Shown here one piece after another: positions 8,854 through 17,214 of a DNA stretch of 64,000 nt. The notes under the pieces are model-generated. The model ran no database searches, was not told where the DNA came from, and worked only from the letters and a program-made list of their open reading frames with translations. Each line of letters opens with the position of its first letter. Position 1 is the first letter of the stretch. Origin of the DNA: CAZPUS01 sp964589825 (GTDB lineage: Bacteria; Fibrobacterota; Chitinivibrionia; Chitinivibrionales; WJKA01); NCBI GenBank assembly GCA_964589825.1, contig CAZPUS010000012.1:18922-82921 (forward strand). The letters run 5' to 3'. The position numbers and the translations under genes are program-made.

Positions 8854-9240
8854 TTATCCCCTTTCACCTTCCTGTTGATCAATACATTCGGCGACAGTAT
8901 TCAAAAAATCGCGCCTGTCAAATGGCTTTTTGAATAAATGATCCGCCCCGAGTTGTGACGCCATATCGAGATACGAATCGGGATGTATCCTGCCGCCCCC
9001 GGAAACCGCTATTACAGGGATACTGCTACCCGATTTCCTTACCGACATAATTGTTTCGAGTCCATCTTTTTCCGGCATGACAATATCGGTAATTATAAGT
9101 GAGATGTCGTGTTGTCCGAGTATCCTTTCAGCCGGGGTACCGTTCGAAGTACTCTCCACCGTGTACCCCTCCCGCTCCAGCATCTGAATGAGCATATCTT
9201 TCATCACTTCGTCGTCTTCGATCACGAGAATGTGTGCCAT
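8854..9240 (-). CDS. Single-domain response regulator (CheY-like receiver)
   Basis: 128-residue stand-alone receiver. It has acidic residues EDDE at ~8-11, the phospho-acceptor in LIITDIVMPEKDG (about D56), the conserved Ser/Thr in VIAVSGG and the lysine in LFKKPFDRR. There is no output domain, so it probably shuttles phosphoryl groups or acts by protein contact. The ATG lies 2 bp after the hybrid kinase stop, and its ribosome-binding site (AGGAGTAATC) lies in the kinase's last codons, so the two are translationally coupled. A phosphorelay with the kinase encoded at 9243-13124 is the simplest reading. Confidence 0.93.
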   Translation of the reverse strand: MAHILVIEDDEVMKDMLIQMLEREGYTVESTSNGTPAERILGQHDISLIITDIVMPEKDGLETIMSVRKSGSSIPVIAVSGGGRIHPDSYLDMASQLGADHLFKKPFDRRDFLNTVAECIDQQEGERG

Positions 9241-9242
9241 GA

Positions 9243-12200
9243 TTACTCCTGTGTGTCAAGAATGTTACGTACAATTTTTGAAAACTCGTTTTTTTGCATC
9301 GGTTTTATGCAGTAGGCGCGAATTCCATGGTTGGATGCGCTGTGTTTGTAGGCGAACTCACTGAATCCAGTGCAAATTATCACAGGCAACCCCGGTCGTA
9401 CTGCGAGCACCTCCTTGCTCAATTCCGTGCCGGTCAGCTTCGGCATGGTCTGATCGGATATCATTATATCGTACCTGTCCGGATCGCGCAGGAATTCCTC
9501 CAGTGCACGTTCGGGGTCGGTAAATGCAGAGACTCTGTAGCCGATTTTTTTAAACATTGCGGCGTACATATCCGAAATCATCCGTTCATCATCGACGAAC
9601 AGGATATGCTCAGATTCTCCCTTACGCGGGGTTGCATGCGACATATCGACTACCCCGGATTCATAAGGAATTTTTGGCAGATATATGGTGAATGCCGTTC
9701 CCACGTTTTCTTCGCTCTCCATAAAAATGTATCCCTCATGCTGTGTGATGATCCCCCGTACCATCGCCAGTCCCATACCGGTACCCCTGTCGGGAGGCTT
9801 GAGTGTAAAAAACGGATCGAATATTTTTTTCTGCACCTCTTCATTCATCCCGCATCCGTTATCCGAAACGTGCATCACCGCATAGGTTCCCGAAGGGATC
9901 CCCATCTCATTACGATCTCCGAGGTAAAGCTCTTTCAGTGATATATCTATTATACCGCCGGTTTCTATGGCATCCGCAGCGTTGGTGAATAAATTAACGA
10001 GTACTTCATGTATCTGCTTTGCATTTGCGTGTACCGGGAGGGTCTCTTTGTCAAAACTGCGGTTAATTATTATACTCGAAGGAATTGCCGAGCGCAGCAT
10101 TTCAACTGTCTCACGCACGACGGAAGAGAGGAATATAGGCTTTCGGGTACTGTCGTTCTTCCTGCTGTATGTAAGAATCTGGGCCACAAGATTTTTTGCC
10201 CGTTCGCCCGCTGCAAGCACTTTGCGAAGATTCTTTTCGGCCACACTCCCCTTTTCCACATCATCGAGTGTCATATCGGTATACCCGAGCATGCCCCCCA
10301 ACACATTGTTAAAATCGTGTGCTATACCACCCGCCAACTTTCCGATAGCCTCCATACGTTCGGTCTGACGTATTCGTTCCTCCATTTTTTGTTTTTCCTC
10401 AAGCACGTTTTTCTTTTCCGAAATATCCATGGCGAATCCATCGATGAGGTTCTGTCCACTCGAACTGGTGACCAGACGCGCATTCATGGATATCCACACA
10501 TTTTTTTCACTGTTTTTTCTACGGGCAAGATACTCATAATCGTTCACCCGTCCATTGGTTTTCAGTCTGTTGACAAACTCCTCCCGTTGCTGCGGATAGA
10601 CATACAAATCCCGGGAAAGCTCTGTAAACGATTCCATTGCTTCTTCTGCGGATTCACAACCAAGAATACGCGCCATTTCCGAATTTAACTCAACCGGATG
10701 TCCTTCGATAGTGGTACGGAAAATGCCGACGGGTGCATTCGAGAATATCTCTCTGAGACGATTTTCACTTTTATAATAGCTGTTCCACGCGTTTTTAAGG
10801 CCACTTATATCGACGACCGTACCTCTTATTCCGATTGGTTTACCTCCAATTGTATCACGCATGAGATTTGAATAAATCAGCACGGGAAACATTCTCCCGT
10901 CCTTTGTTACGGCGGTGTATTCCACGCCCTCTTCAGCCGAAAGATTCGTTCTCATCATTTCATCGAGTCTTTTTGTGGCGCGTTCTCTGTCTTGTTCGGC
11001 CAGGGCCTTGAACACATTAATACCTCTCTCGAAATCCTCCGCCGTAAATCCGAATGTATGCAATCCGTTTTTATTCACGAAAAGAAGATTCCCGTCCGTA
11101 TCGGCTTCGAATACCGTCTGGGGAAGCATATCGGACAAATTCCTGAAACGCTGCTCACTCTCTTTGAGCTTCTGTTTCTGCCGGTATTCCCATGTTACAT
11201 CGCGGAATACGAGTACCGTTCCAACGATCCCTCCCTCTTCGTCACGTATCGGCGCAGCGGAATCGGATATCTGGTATCTGGTCCCCTCCCGGGATATCAA
11301 TACGGTATGATTGCTGAGTGTCGCGACCTTCCCGCTGCGCAGGACAAACTCTACCGGATCGGTCATGGCAGTACCCAGACTCGAATCAACGATACGAAAC
11401 ACCTCGGTTAGTTTTTTGCCTGTTGCTTCTTCCCGTTTCCACCCGGTAAGTCGTTCGGCGACGGGATTCATGCGTCGAATTATTCCGTGCTTGTCGGTCG
11501 ATATTACCGCATCACCGATCGAATCGAGGGTAATTCGTTCATTGCGCTCACGTTGCAGAAGTGCATGCTCCACATGTTTTCTCTCTGTAATATCCATAAC
11601 CACACCGGTGATCATGCGCGAATTCCCCTGTTCATCCCACTCGGTACACTTGCCCCTGTCATGTAACCACCTATAGGTTCCGTTTTTTGCCTTTATGCGA
11701 TAATCGACCACATAATCAGGCTCCTCACCCTTTATGTGAGCGGACATGCGCTCAACCACCCGGGTATAATCGTCGGGATGCAGCAACCCGAGCCATTTAT
11801 GTGAGGTAGTGTTTTGAAAAACATGAGGATCATACCCCAGCATGCGCGCCTTCATGGCGTCACACTCGACAACTCCTGTTTTTACATTCATCTCCCACCA
11901 GGCAATCGCACCTGTCCTCATCGCATTCTGCAGCCGGTGTCTGGTCGTTTCCAGGTGTTCTCTTTGTCGTGTCTGCTCGGTTATATCTGCAGCAATACAC
12001 AGGACCGGAGAGTTACCGCTTTCCATGGGCTCAAGTGGTGTACAATGAAAATCCCATACATGCTGTGTTCCGCTTTTTGTAGCAATCGATATTTCACCTA
12101 TGTGAAAAGGTTCCGGATTATCTTTTGTGGATTTTTTTACTGAATGACAGCGTATTTCATCAAGACAGGCTTGTTGTACCCATGCATCGACGGTAGGGAT

Positions 12201-13124
12201 CTCATCGATGGCATAGCCCGATGCATGCGTCCATGCTTCATTGATAAACAGGACTTTCCCTTCCTGCGTATGGATCATTGCGGGATACGGAGCTTCCTGA
12301 ATTGCCTGTTCGAATCGTTTTTCCGCCCGCGTTTTCTCTTCCTTCTGATCTATGGAATAAAGCGCATACGCGATATCTCTGGTTATCTCCCCGAATAGCT
12401 CCTGCTCCTGCGTATCGCGCGCATAATCGACAGGAACCGAAACACACAAAAAAGCGTATGCAACCCCTTCATGCCGAAGCAGCCTGCACATAGCGGCGGT
12501 ACCGCATTGGTTATCCATTTCACGCAGCGGACAATTATTGCACGAGTAACGCTCATCGTCAATCACTACAATGTCATCGCTCTTTTCTGCGCGGGTAATA
12601 CAGCCGGGACGATTGCCTTCCCGCAAATATGCATCCATACCGCTAAACTGTCTGCCTAAATTCGATTCATAGGTCTTTGTAACCTCACCGTTTCGTCCGT
12701 ACTGTGCAATCCAGCAGTGAAAATATCCTCTTGTTCCGGTAAGCAGGCTGCAGGTACGTTCAAGCAACTCTTTGCGCTTTATCGTACGGGTAATCAGCTT
12801 GTTTACATTCAACAATGCCCTCAATACTTTGTTCATATGCTGCTGGTAACGTCTGAGTTCGTTTGTTTTTTTTACACTCAGAACCACCCAGTATCCCAGT
12901 ACTACCGTTAATACTATATATACGGCACGCGCCCACAACCCTCTGCGGGAAATATTCCCAATGAGCACATCTGCGAATGAACGATTACGACTAAAAAAAA
13001 GTAACTCTGCGACCGTATCCGCAGTCCATGCTCCCACAACCACCAATACGATAAGTCCATAGACACGATACATTTTTTTGCCATTATCGCATGACACGTC
13101 TCTTTTTTGATCTTTATCTAACAT
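9243..13124 (-). CDS. Hybrid sensor histidine kinase (2TM-GAF-5xPAS-HisKA-HATPase-REC)
   Basis: 1293 residues. Two membrane segments (~19-44 and ~64-84) are followed by a GAF-like domain at ~97-260 with a cysteine cluster (YSCNNCPLREMDNQC), then five PAS domains at about 270-385, 395-515, 530-645, 657-775 and 787-903. HisKA has H936 in GGIAHDFNN; the HATPase shows NAADAIE, DNGCGM and GTGMGLA. The C-terminal receiver has D1224 (IMISDQTMP). The GAF domain and the PAS with SIGDAVISTDKHG are close paralogs of parts of the kinase at 17215-22161. It heads an apparent operon with the lone receiver (8854-9240) and the PAS-like protein (8233-8790). The cysteines hint at redox or metal sensing, but the signal is unknown. 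Confidence 0.94.
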   Translation of the reverse strand: MLDKDQKRDVSCDNGKKMYRVYGLIVLVVVGAWTADTVAELLFFSRNRSFADVLIGNISRRGLWARAVYIVLTVVLGYWVVLSVKKTNELRRYQQHMNKVLRALLNVNKLITRTIKRKELLERTCSLLTGTRGYFHCWIAQYGRNGEVTKTYESNLGRQFSGMDAYLREGNRPGCITRAEKSDDIVVIDDERYSCNNCPLREMDNQCGTAAMCRLLRHEGVAYAFLCVSVPVDYARDTQEQELFGEITRDIAYALYSIDQKEEKTRAEKRFEQAIQEAPYPAMIHTQEGKVLFINEAWTHASGYAIDEIPTVDAWVQQACLDEIRCHSVKKSTKDNPEPFHIGEISIATKSGTQHVWDFHCTPLEPMESGNSPVLCIAADITEQTRQREHLETTRHRLQNAMRTGAIAWWEMNVKTGVVECDAMKARMLGYDPHVFQNTTSHKWLGLLHPDDYTRVVERMSAHIKGEEPDYVVDYRIKAKNGTYRWLHDRGKCTEWDEQGNSRMITGVVMDITERKHVEHALLQRERNERITLDSIGDAVISTDKHGIIRRMNPVAERLTGWKREEATGKKLTEVFRIVDSSLGTAMTDPVEFVLRSGKVATLSNHTVLISREGTRYQISDSAAPIRDEEGGIVGTVLVFRDVTWEYRQKQKLKESEQRFRNLSDMLPQTVFEADTDGNLLFVNKNGLHTFGFTAEDFERGINVFKALAEQDRERATKRLDEMMRTNLSAEEGVEYTAVTKDGRMFPVLIYSNLMRDTIGGKPIGIRGTVVDISGLKNAWNSYYKSENRLREIFSNAPVGIFRTTIEGHPVELNSEMARILGCESAEEAMESFTELSRDLYVYPQQREEFVNRLKTNGRVNDYEYLARRKNSEKNVWISMNARLVTSSSGQNLIDGFAMDISEKKNVLEEKQKMEERIRQTERMEAIGKLAGGIAHDFNNVLGGMLGYTDMTLDDVEKGSVAEKNLRKVLAAGERAKNLVAQILTYSRKNDSTRKPIFLSSVVRETVEMLRSAIPSSIIINRSFDKETLPVHANAKQIHEVLVNLFTNAADAIETGGIIDISLKELYLGDRNEMGIPSGTYAVMHVSDNGCGMNEEVQKKIFDPFFTLKPPDRGTGMGLAMVRGIITQHEGYIFMESEENVGTAFTIYLPKIPYESGVVDMSHATPRKGESEHILFVDDERMISDMYAAMFKKIGYRVSAFTDPERALEEFLRDPDRYDIMISDQTMPKLTGTELSKEVLAVRPGLPVIICTGFSEFAYKHSASNHGIRAYCIKPMQKNEFSKIVRNILDTQE

Positions 13125-13502
13125 TCCCCGCCATTCGTTTTGTCAAGAAGAATTTTTCACAATCATTCATTCAACGCCTGATACTATACGCACACATATA
13201 TCAAATAACGTGCCAAACAACCATCAACGATGCGGGGCTTTCTTTTTTGCCAATTCCGAGACAAACGGATCATTTTTTTCACCGACAGGCAATGTATCGC
13301 ACATAAATATCGGCACAACAGCGAACACAGGGATAACCATCTTCCCGAATCGGACCACTCCCGTGACGCACTCCCGGAAAACCTGATACCATTGCGGTAT
13401 TAATTTGTCCGACGATTCCGCACAGTACCATATTATGCTTTTTGTTCTTTGCCCGAAAACGGCTACATCCCGAAGGATTATCGTACCATGTTTCAGGCTA
13501 TG

Positions 13503-13521
13503 GTGTATACAAATGATACAC
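13503..13521. promoter_or_regulatory. Palindrome GTGTAT-N7-ATACAC, copy 1
   Basis: A 19-bp inverted repeat with 6-bp arms and a 7-bp centre; inner bases extend the symmetry (GTGTATAC / GATACAC). The same architecture recurs at 13658-13676, the mark of an operator bound by a dimer. The binding protein is unknown. Confidence 0.45.
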
Positions 13522-13549
13522 TTTTTACGCTAAGTCGTTGTATACGGCT

Positions 13550-13564
13550 GTATCAAAATGATAC
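13550..13564. promoter_or_regulatory. Palindrome GTATCA-AAA-TGATAC
   Basis: A perfect 15-bp inverted repeat with 6-bp arms and a 3-bp centre. It shares the TGATAC core with the right half of the palindrome at 13503-13521 and is probably a variant of the same site. Confidence 0.42.
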
Positions 13565-13657
13565 CCCCCTGCACGACAACCGGGGATTCCCGGTCGATCC
13601 GGTTTTCTATTTTGTTAATTGACAAATGATTATTCACTCTCAATTCACACACGGGGG

Positions 13658-13676
13658 GTGTATCATATCTATACAC
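13658..13676. promoter_or_regulatory. Palindrome GTGTAT-N7-ATACAC, copy 2
   Basis: Same arm sequence and spacing as 13503-13521, centred 155 bp downstream of it. Multiple spaced copies of one palindrome suggest cooperative binding or looping. The target could be either the kinase gene to the left or the gene at 14165. Confidence 0.45.
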
Positions 13677-13690
13677 TCGGGCGCATTAAA

Positions 13691-13717
13691 CCTGGTTTGA
13701 GCGGTTTTGTTTGCGAA
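13691..13717 (-). repeat. Dispersed repeat, terminal fragment
   Basis: CCTGGTTTGAGCGGTTTTGT followed by TTGCGAA matches, in reverse orientation, the terminus ending CGCTCAATTCAGG at 24641-24669 and 27150-27176. Only the terminal ~27 bp is recognisable here. Confidence 0.55.
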
Positions 13718-14164
13718 CTGAACGAGTATTGTACTCAACGCTGCGCTAAGACGAGTGGTTATCGCGTGCTCTGAAATCACGGGTTCACCCTTTTGGCCGG
13801 GTCATTGTTTGCGGTACCACATAATACGGATGGCACCATATTCCGCGGACACAATCGCTCGGTTCAGGTGTGATCTTGTCTGTAATGGCTCATTTGCCCG
13901 AATGGAAGGCCGTAGTGCGGGGAGAACATTTACATAAATTGCTGCATCGTGCCAAAAACCGCGTATTAACAAGTAAATACCGGCATGTTTTTTGCAAACA
14001 TACTGTATAACTCAGAGCGGAAAATAGCATTAGGCATATATACGCCGGCATGATAGCACATTCCCTATCTGAATGGCATATAGCTGCAGCCCCATTATGC
14101 GCCTGCAAAGCCTGCCCCGAACCAAGTGATCGTTCTATTGCCCAATTAATAAGAGAGGTACTGT

Positions 14165-14839
14165 ATGGCATCGAACACGGTACTGAACCTTCCCTCACAG
14201 GATGAAATAATCAATATATATTCCGGATGCATGGATATTCGTGCCGCATCGAAGGAGTTTCTTAACAGAACAAACAATCTTACACTTAAGGGCATTAATG
14301 TGCTGGTAATTGCACAGCGATCCGAGGAAACAAGCAGGATATTTCAGGTCGCGGTCGATGAGATAAATTCGATCACCACAGAAATATACGGCGTGCTTTC
14401 AAAACTCGAAGAAAGCGGCTCCTCACTGGCGGAAAATGCAATCGCCAACATCTCGAAAAACCAGATTTGTGACAAATACCTTGCAGGATATGAAAAAGGG
14501 ATCGATGGTGAAAACGGCACACTTTTGCTTGACATCAGAAATAATGTGGGTGTGCAAATACGGAAAAAACTCAACGATATTGCTTCACAGCTCGATTTTC
14601 AAAAATCGTCACTTAAAGAGCTGGAAAAACTTGCGATTCACATCCCTTTCGTAACAAATATTATCAAGATAAATGCGTCTGAATTCAGTGAAGTAGAGGA
14701 ACAATTCAAACGTATGGCACAACAGATGGATAGCTACACCGATTTTCTTACCAAAAAAGTGAAGTCGCTGACCACGGACATACTCGGTATTATCTCACGA
14801 ATACATGCAGCGATGAAACAGGAGGCCCTTCATGATTAG
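14165..14839 (+). CDS. Helical cytoplasmic protein paired with diiron sensor; possible degenerate chemoreceptor-like signalling protein
   Basis: 224-residue protein without membrane segment or signal peptide, predicted to be almost wholly alpha-helical. Residues ~45-100 (VIAQRSEETSRIFQVAVDEI, then coil) weakly resemble the helical hairpin of methyl-accepting chemotaxis proteins, and residues ~165-220 form a second long coil. I cannot place it firmly in a family. It overlaps the downstream MBL/ODP-like gene by 8 bp, so the two are translated together. In Treponema denticola, as I recall, an oxygen-binding diiron protein (ODP) is encoded with a cytoplasmic chemoreceptor, and this pair looks like a counterpart. 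A GAGAGG ribosome-binding site precedes the ATG. Confidence 0.6.
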   Translation: MASNTVLNLPSQDEIINIYSGCMDIRAASKEFLNRTNNLTLKGINVLVIAQRSEETSRIFQVAVDEINSITTEIYGVLSKLEESGSSLAENAIANISKNQICDKYLAGYEKGIDGENGTLLLDIRNNVGVQIRKKLNDIASQLDFQKSSLKELEKLAIHIPFVTNIIKINASEFSEVEEQFKRMAQQMDSYTDFLTKKVKSLTTDILGIISRIHAAMKQEALHD

Positions 14840-15602
14840 AAAACAACTCTATAGCGCAAAAGGAAACGAATGGCATGTACTTGGACGCGATGATAAAAAG
14901 GCAAAAAAGGTTATCGATACGAACGAGTATGTAGTCACATGCGGCAAAGAAGTGCTGATGATCGATCCGGGAGGGACCGAAATATTCCCACAAGTGGTGA
15001 GTGCGGTCTCCGAACTCGTAAAAATAGCCCATGTAAACACCTTTTTCTGCAGTCACCAGGACCCGGATATCATGTCATCTCTCATGCTGTGGCTGGGACT
15101 TCGGCCACAGGCAAAAATCTATCTGCCATGGATCTGGTCTACCTTTGTGGCACATTTCGGGTATGACTATGTAAATAATTTTGTACATATTCCCGACGAA
15201 GGGATGGATATAGAATTTAGCAATAATAAAAAACTCAGACTCATCCCGGCCCATTACTGTCACTCTTCAGGAACCTACTCACTGTACGATCCGGATGCAA
15301 AAATCCTTTTTTCCGGAGATATCGGTGCCGCATTGCTGCCCCGAAGCGACGGTTCATTTTTTGTCGACCACTTTGATTCACATGTGCAGTACATAGAGAA
15401 ATTTCATACCCGGTGGATGCCCTCCAATACCGCGAAGAATGAATGGATTTGCCGGGTACGCAATCTTCAGATAAAATACCTGTGCCCCCAGCATGGCTCT
15501 ATCTACCGAGACGGGCAGGTACACGAGTTTCTCGACTGGTTCGAAAAACTGGACGTGGGAAAAACAAAAGCACCACCGGCCGGGACCACCGCCGGTGGCT
15601 GA
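14832..15602 (+). CDS. Metallo-beta-lactamase-fold diiron protein, ODP-like oxygen/iron sensor
   Basis: 256-residue MBL-fold protein of the flavodiiron/ODP branch but without the flavodoxin domain. Metal-ligand candidates are H75, D77 and D79 (SHQDPDI), H141 and H144 (AHYCHSSG), D163 (FSGDIG) and H221 (CPQHG). The position after D79 is Ile, where many MBL enzymes have His. In the known ODP family the diiron site binds oxygen and signals to chemotaxis proteins rather than reducing O2. A perfect AGGAGG lies six bases before the ATG, inside the upstream gene. The last codons (APPAGTTAGG) coincide with an 8-bp inverted repeat that may end transcription. An ordinary MBL hydrolase remains possible. 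Confidence 0.78.
   Translation: MIRKQLYSAKGNEWHVLGRDDKKAKKVIDTNEYVVTCGKEVLMIDPGGTEIFPQVVSAVSELVKIAHVNTFFCSHQDPDIMSSLMLWLGLRPQAKIYLPWIWSTFVAHFGYDYVNNFVHIPDEGMDIEFSNNKKLRLIPAHYCHSSGTYSLYDPDAKILFSGDIGAALLPRSDGSFFVDHFDSHVQYIEKFHTRWMPSNTAKNEWICRVRNLQIKYLCPQHGSIYRDGQVHEFLDWFEKLDVGKTKAPPAGTTAGG
15573..15598 (+). terminator. Stem-loop in the 3' end of the MBL gene
   Basis: CCACCGGC at 15573-15580 and GCCGGTGG at 15591-15598 form a perfect 8-bp GC-rich stem with a 10-base loop, just before the stop codon. A weak T-containing tract follows (ATTTTG). The gene to the right is convergent. It is terminator-like but lacks a proper U-run. Confidence 0.4.
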
Positions 15603-15634
15603 ACATTTTGACCCATACATTATTTACGAAAAGG

Positions 15635-15688
15635 CGATAACAGCACGAGTAACCGCAGCATTCATCGAAACAACCGCTCAATTCAGGT
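15635..15688 (+). repeat. Dispersed repeat, half-element
   Basis: AACAGCACGAGTAACCGCAG and the following CATTCATCGAAACAACCGCTC-AATTCAGG match the 'AGCAGCACGG...CGCTCAATTCAGG' half found at 29996-30047, 61028-61078 and, inverted, at 27018-27066 and 46674-46724. It lies between convergent genes. Confidence 0.7.
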
Positions 15689-15836
15689 TACACAATTCCC
15701 GAAACAGATTAACACACGCTGTATAACCCCACACCTTCGAGGGCGCATGCACACCACCGTTTTTTTGTCAAAAGGATAGCTGACCGGCATCCCTCTGCTT
15801 CCGTATCCTGTCATTCGTTTCTGCCTTTTTGAAGCC

Positions 15837-17090
15837 TTACCGGGGAAAAAGTCGTTCATACATCGAGTACGCATCTATCTGTGTGCGTCGTACATACGTT
15901 TTTATCTCATCGTAGTTATCACACAACAGATCCACTATCCGGGCATCGAGCCCTCCGCCGGCCGCGTTTGCACGCAGAATTTCGCGGATTTTATCGTCAT
16001 CCATCCCTTCCCTGTAGGGTCTGTCTTCAGCCAGTGCGGTAAATATGTCCGCGACCATCATGATACGTGCGCCGGAACACAGCTCATGCGAAATACAATG
16101 AAACGGATATCCGCTGCCGTCGAGTTTTTCATGATGGAATGCAGCTATTTCCCCAATGGTATGAAACCCTTTAATCGTATTGAGCACCGTGTAGGTGTAG
16201 TAAGTATGAGATTTTATTATCGTAAACTCTTCTTTTGTCAGCCGTCCCGGTTTTTCCAGGATCGCGTTCGGTACAGCGAGTTTTCCAAGGTCATGCAGAT
16301 CTCCCGCAATTTTCATTAAGGTAACTTCACGCTCCGAAAGCCCGAACAATTCAGCCATTTTTTCTGCACATGCCGCAACACCTGAGGAATGCGTGGCAGT
16401 AAAGCGTGATCTGAAATCGATGACGCAGGTAAAAAGGCGTGTTATCGATTTCATCCGCGTAAGAGTCACCTCGATGGTTCTGAATGGTCCGTGGTGAAGC
16501 AGCAGCGAATAAAGATGCGGGTGTGACAAATCGAGCCAGAACTCCTCTCTGCTGCCGATCGCTTCCACCAGCGCCACGATATCGGGATGAAAACTGTATC
16601 CCTGCTTATGGCGGAGTTTCGTAAGAATACCCTCAGACTGCTGCAGTATAAAGGCATTGCGATCAATCAGCCGCTCGACATAATCGGCGATAAAAATGCA
16701 CTGGGAACCAAATACCACAAAATCATCGATCGATGTATCCCAGCTGTTCCAGTCCCGATGATGATTTCTTACCAGACCTGCCGCATCCAGCAGCAGCGGG
16801 GATACCCGCAGCAGCGATTCTCCCCGTAACGCGTGCGTCTGGGTATCGGTCACTTCGAATTCGTGAAGCGCAATGCGTTCCTCGGGCGAAAGTGCCCCGA
16901 TATCGTGCAGCAGTGCCGCGATAAAAAGCGTCTCCATTTCCTTTTGCCCGAGTCCTGCTTCCCGTCCCATACTCCATACAATATAGGCGACTCTCTGCTG
17001 ATGCTGAGCCACACGGGGACTGATAAGATCCATCATATCCGAAAGGGACAACAAAAAATTGCCGAAATTAATCTGCTGCATGTGTCGCAT
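15837..17090 (-). CDS. Tandem HD-domain protein with C-terminal HD-GYP phosphodiesterase-like domain
   Basis: 417 residues with two HD-type domains. The N-terminal one (~25-110) has HD at 62-63 (LLHDIGALS) and a later NHHRDW. The C-terminal one (~225-400) is HD-GYP-like, with HD at 266-267 (DLHDLGKLAVP) and HHEKLDGSGYP at 319-329. HD-GYP domains hydrolyse cyclic di-GMP at a di- or tri-iron centre in the cytoplasm. There is no receiver or membrane segment. The start at 17090 has AAAGGAG nine bases upstream. It stands alone between the ODP-like pair and the third hybrid kinase, so it may be an output of this signalling block. Activity on c-di-GMP is inferred. Confidence 0.88.
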   Translation of the reverse strand: MRHMQQINFGNFLLSLSDMMDLISPRVAQHQQRVAYIVWSMGREAGLGQKEMETLFIAALLHDIGALSPEERIALHEFEVTDTQTHALRGESLLRVSPLLLDAAGLVRNHHRDWNSWDTSIDDFVVFGSQCIFIADYVERLIDRNAFILQQSEGILTKLRHKQGYSFHPDIVALVEAIGSREEFWLDLSHPHLYSLLLHHGPFRTIEVTLTRMKSITRLFTCVIDFRSRFTATHSSGVAACAEKMAELFGLSEREVTLMKIAGDLHDLGKLAVPNAILEKPGRLTKEEFTIIKSHTYYTYTVLNTIKGFHTIGEIAAFHHEKLDGSGYPFHCISHELCSGARIMMVADIFTALAEDRPYREGMDDDKIREILRANAAGGGLDARIVDLLCDNYDEIKTYVRRTQIDAYSMYERLFPR

Positions 17091-17214
17091 TGACTACCAC
17101 TCCTTTAACCTGCATAATGACACAGTAAAAAAACACACGATATTCGGATAATATACCCTGCAAAAACCATACCAGATCGTTTTACGATATTTAAAAAGAC
17201 TAGTGGCCGGGCCC

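Larger units (their letters stand above)
13125..14164. other. 1-kb gene-free region with palindrome cluster and repeat end
   Basis: No convincing coding frame lies between the kinase start and the ATG at 14165; the short frames on both strands have no recognisable protein features or ribosome-binding sites. The stretch holds three related palindromes (13503-13676) and one end of the dispersed repeat (13691-13717). It also has a small hairpin-like GATACC/GGTATT near 13390. It could hold a small RNA or a long regulatory region; nothing in it resembles a tRNA. Confidence 0.6.

Noticed and set aside
13755..14198. Short coding frames in the gene-free region (13755-13937 plus, 13890-14198 minus)
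   Set aside because: They overlap each other, lack ribosome-binding sites and show no protein-like composition.
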